Origin: Morchella semilibera
Lineage: Eukaryota; Ascomycota; Pezizomycetes; Pezizales; Morchellaceae
DNA length: 64,000 bases
Direction: 5' to 3'
NCBI GenBank assembly: GCA_009192285.1
Contig: CM018604.1
Span: 2,542,001-2,606,000 of the forward strand
A program made the position numbers and the translations under genes. Under the pieces are notes generated by a model. That model was not told the origin of the DNA. It saw nothing but the letters and a program-made list of their open reading frames with translations, and did not search any database. Below, in pieces: positions 61,554 to 64,000 of the stretch; within the stretch, counting starts at the first letter, position 1, and every line of letters starts with the position of its first letter.

Positions 61554-62776
61554 GAAGGAAATAGAGGGGGGGGGGGGGTTAATAAATTTTATAGCGGTTT
61601 TTCCCCCTCTTTCCTGTTCTTTCTTCTGTTTTATTTTTCTAGCTTCTAGCTTCTAGCTTCTTCCTTCCTCCCTTCTCTCTATCTTTTTTTGGGTTTGGCG
61701 GGTTCTTTAAGGTCTAAATGTGACGTATGATTATATGTTTGTGCCGCTGTTGGGAGAGGCTCTGGGGCGAGGTAGGTTTATAGAAGGTTGGCAACTATCA
61801 ACCTGTAATTTTATCCGGCAGTTGTCTAGTTTGTATTCTTATAGAGATCTCAAACATTCAATCTATCCTGTGTGTGATGTGGAGGTGAGGGGGGGGGGGG
61901 GAGGGAAGAGAAGTGGTTGTATGAATCACAGAAAGTCACTCGAGTACGAGGGAGAGTTGTGACACAAGGGATCACAGGGGATCACTCGAATTTTGAGCCA
62001 CTGGTAAAGAACGAAGGAAGGTAAGCAATGGACCAGACTGCTGCCTTCTCGCGGCTCCTTCGCTACATATTTCCAAAGCTACTAACTCCCATGTTTAAAG
62101 CCCCCTCCCCCCAAAGCCCATAGGGGTTAAGTTAACCCCTACAATGTGGCCAAAAAAAGAAAAATTTCCCTAGAAGACCCACCCACCAGATATAAACCTA
62201 CTGGCCCCGACAGGAGCAGAAGAACCCCCCCCCCCACCCCCCGGGTCCCATATTGATGCCAGGCCCCCGCCCGAGTAAGTGTTCGTAACGCTCACCCCAA
62301 TTACAGTAGTCTAGTTACACCACAAATCGAGATTTGGTTCCAAAGAAGGAAAGAACGTAGTACTTGTGCTAGCTAGAGAGTAAGTATTTATTCGCCCCCC
62401 CCCCCTTTTTCCACGTCTGTGGGAGGGGGGAGCTCTATGTTTCTCCTCTCTCGGTTTGTTAAGATGATTGAATTATTTATACAATAGGATCAGCCCGCTT
62501 CTCAAGGACCACCCCAGGTTAAAACAAAAAACAAAAGAAAAAAGTAAGCTATTTACCATGTCATTTTATGCCGCCACCTCACATTGCACTCTAGCCCACC
62601 AGGAAGAGGAAAGAGAGGAAAGAGAGGGGGGATACACGTATTTACAACAAACCAGCCAGACAAGACAAAAAAAAACCCCCAAAAAACTTTTTCAATCCCA
62701 AAGCAACAGAAACAGGAAAAGAAAATATCCGCAAAGAAGAAAAAATATTAAAAAAAGAGAAAAAGAATTAAGCACC
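61554..62776. other. Intergenic with long G/C runs
   Basis: A 1.2-kb gap between the ends of two convergent genes (tfb2 and utp14). It holds runs of 12 G (61566-61577), 13 G (61889-61901), 11 C (62226-62236) and 11 C (62395-62405), and an A-rich stretch from about 62520. No gene recognised. Confidence 0.55.
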
Positions 62777-64000
62777 CTATTTAAACGGCGCAGAAATCGG
62801 CTCGACAACAACCCCCTTCTTGATAATGACCCTGGGCATCGTCGACTCCTGGAACGTCGTATTGGTGGTCCACTCGGGCCCAATGGGGATGCGCAAGCTC
62901 CGCTCGTACTGCTGCTTGGTCTCGAACATGTGTGGGAGGCTTGAGGCATGGTATTTCAAGTTCTGGAACCACCACCGTCAGCTTACGAAAAAAAAAAAAA
63001 AAAAAAAAACAGAAAAGATATAAAATACCTTCTTAACCCTCTTCTCATTAATAATGACCTTCGCCAATTTTGCGTCCTTCCTCTTATCCTTCGCAATACC
63101 CTTTACAGTCTTCAGGAACCTATTCGGCTGGTCCCGGTTGTTCGGCTTGAGCCCTTCACCCGTCCAGCTCCCCCACCCGGGTAGGCTCTCGTCAATGACT
63201 TGGTCGCCCTCGTCCTCGACGACTGCCCTCTTCTCCGCAGCAAAGTCGGCCACCACATCATCCCCCGCAAACGCCCTCTTCACCAGCTCCCTCTGGGACC
63301 TCGCGGCCTTTCCGCCTTTGGCGGGGATGAGGCTGATCTCCTTGTCGTCGACGTCCTCGTCGTCCACGCCATCGTCGTCGGGGTCCGCGACCTTTGTCTT
63401 CTTGTGCGTAAGCTTGAGCGTGACGGACGTGTCGATCTCGACCTCTGTGTTCGCGGCGGGGTCAGCGTTCTGTAGAGCGGCCTTCTTGTTCTTGGCGAGC
63501 TTCTTGCTGCTGCGCTCGGTCTTGGAGTCGGATTTGCCGGTGGTGATGCTGAGCTGCTTAGGCTTGACGAGGGTGACTTCCTGCGGGAGCCATGGGTTGC
63601 CACCAGCGGGGGCGTCGTCTTTGCCGCCGCCGCCGAAGGAGGTGTGCTTTCCGCCGGTGGTTCCAGAGGTGGTCTTGGGCGCGGAGAAGGGGTTCTTGGG
63701 CGCTGCAGTGGTGGCCGCGGCAGTGGCCTTGTTGATGAAGGTGACTTCTTCGTCCTCTTCGTCCTCTTCTTCCTCTTTGTCGTTGCCCTGCTCTTGCTCT
63801 TCTTCTTCTTGGTCACTCAGGTCCCGTTCTTCGAACTCGGATTTTCCGGTGGTAGTCTTGGTGGCGGCGGGCTTCTTCTCCTTCTTGCCGGGCCTGAATG
63901 TCATTCTACCGCCTGTCTGCTTGGGTTCGTCGTCGTCGCTGCCTTTGCCGTTGTTACTCGGCTGGTCGTCGTCTAGTAGGGAGTTCTTGAGCTCTTCTAG
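62777..64000 (-). CDS. utp14: U3 snoRNP-associated protein Utp14 (C-terminal part, cut by window end)
   Basis: Two exons are visible: 62777-62962 and 63029-64000; the latter stays open to the window edge, so the N-terminal half (perhaps 500 residues) lies beyond. About 385 residues are seen. An acidic and Ala/Lys-rich stretch (many Glu/Asp runs) precedes NPWLPQE, KKLAKNKKAALQNADPAA, RELVKRAFAGDDVVADFAAEKRAVVEDEGD, LPGWGSWTGEGLKPNNRDQPNRFLKTV and the C-terminus KYHASSLPHMFETKQQYERSLRIPIGPEWTT...MPRVIIKKGVVVEPI. These are hallmarks of Utp14, which activates the helicase Dhr1 during 18S rRNA maturation in the nucleolus. The intron holds a 20-A run on the plus strand (62988-63009). Confidence 0.95.

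Overview
The window is nuclear DNA of a filamentous ascomycete (Pezizomycotina). Genes carry several short introns (mostly about 45-90 bp) with GT-AG or occasional GC-AG borders. They encode typical eukaryotic core proteins (Rpb7, Atp1, Rpn7, Vma16, Mms19, Tfb2, Utp14) plus fungal cell-wall, secreted and 'mucin-like' proteins. I cannot fix the genus. Long gene-poor gaps and small inverted-repeat elements would suit a repeat-bearing lineage such as Pezizomycetes, but this is a guess.

Layout. 1-1963: gene-free, with a Tc1/mariner-type MITE. 1964-2833 (+): GPI-anchored Kre9/KNH-type wall protein. 2834-5259: gap with a Harbinger-type MITE. 5260-7905 (-): actin-binding protein Abp1. 9385-10079 (-) rpb7 and 10989-13250 (+) ATP synthase alpha are divergent. 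14412-17418 (+): dipeptidyl aminopeptidase of the DapB/Ste13 type, tail to tail with 17794-21599 (-) MMS19. 21984-23684 (-): secreted PL1 pectate lyase. 24819-28443 (-): AMP deaminase with an apparent frameshift in its tail. 29549-29974 (-): small basic protein. 31419-32758 (+) NAD(P)HX dehydratase converges on 32947-33732 (-) cytidine deaminase. A 5.4-kb gene-free stretch follows. 39120-40847 (+): mucin-like fungal protein. After another 4.9-kb gap come the divergent pair 45755-47254 (-) rpn7 and 47652-48523 (+) vma16, 49770-51132 (-) cystathionine gamma-lyase and 52840-54650 (-) an MFS transporter. A 5.1-kb gap with MITE relics follows, then 59791-61553 (+) TFIIH subunit Tfb2 and 62777-64000+ (-) Utp14, cut by the window edge.

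The genes do not form one pathway. They are scattered housekeeping functions: transcription and repair (Rpb7, Tfb2, Mms19), energy and NAD repair (Atp1, NAD(P)HX dehydratase), nucleotide salvage (AMP and cytidine deaminases), proteolysis and vacuole (Rpn7, DapB, Vma16), and sulfur amino acids. There is no biosynthetic cluster, CRISPR array, rRNA or convincing tRNA.

The most striking non-genic signal is the palindromic octamer TACATGTA. I count about 37 copies by eye where about one is expected, and none lies in coding exons. Several form short phased arrays. Other signals are a composite of three adjacent hairpins near 30.5-30.7 kb, several small inverted-repeat transposon relics, two GC-AG introns, and very short exons (15, 16, 30 and 35 bp).
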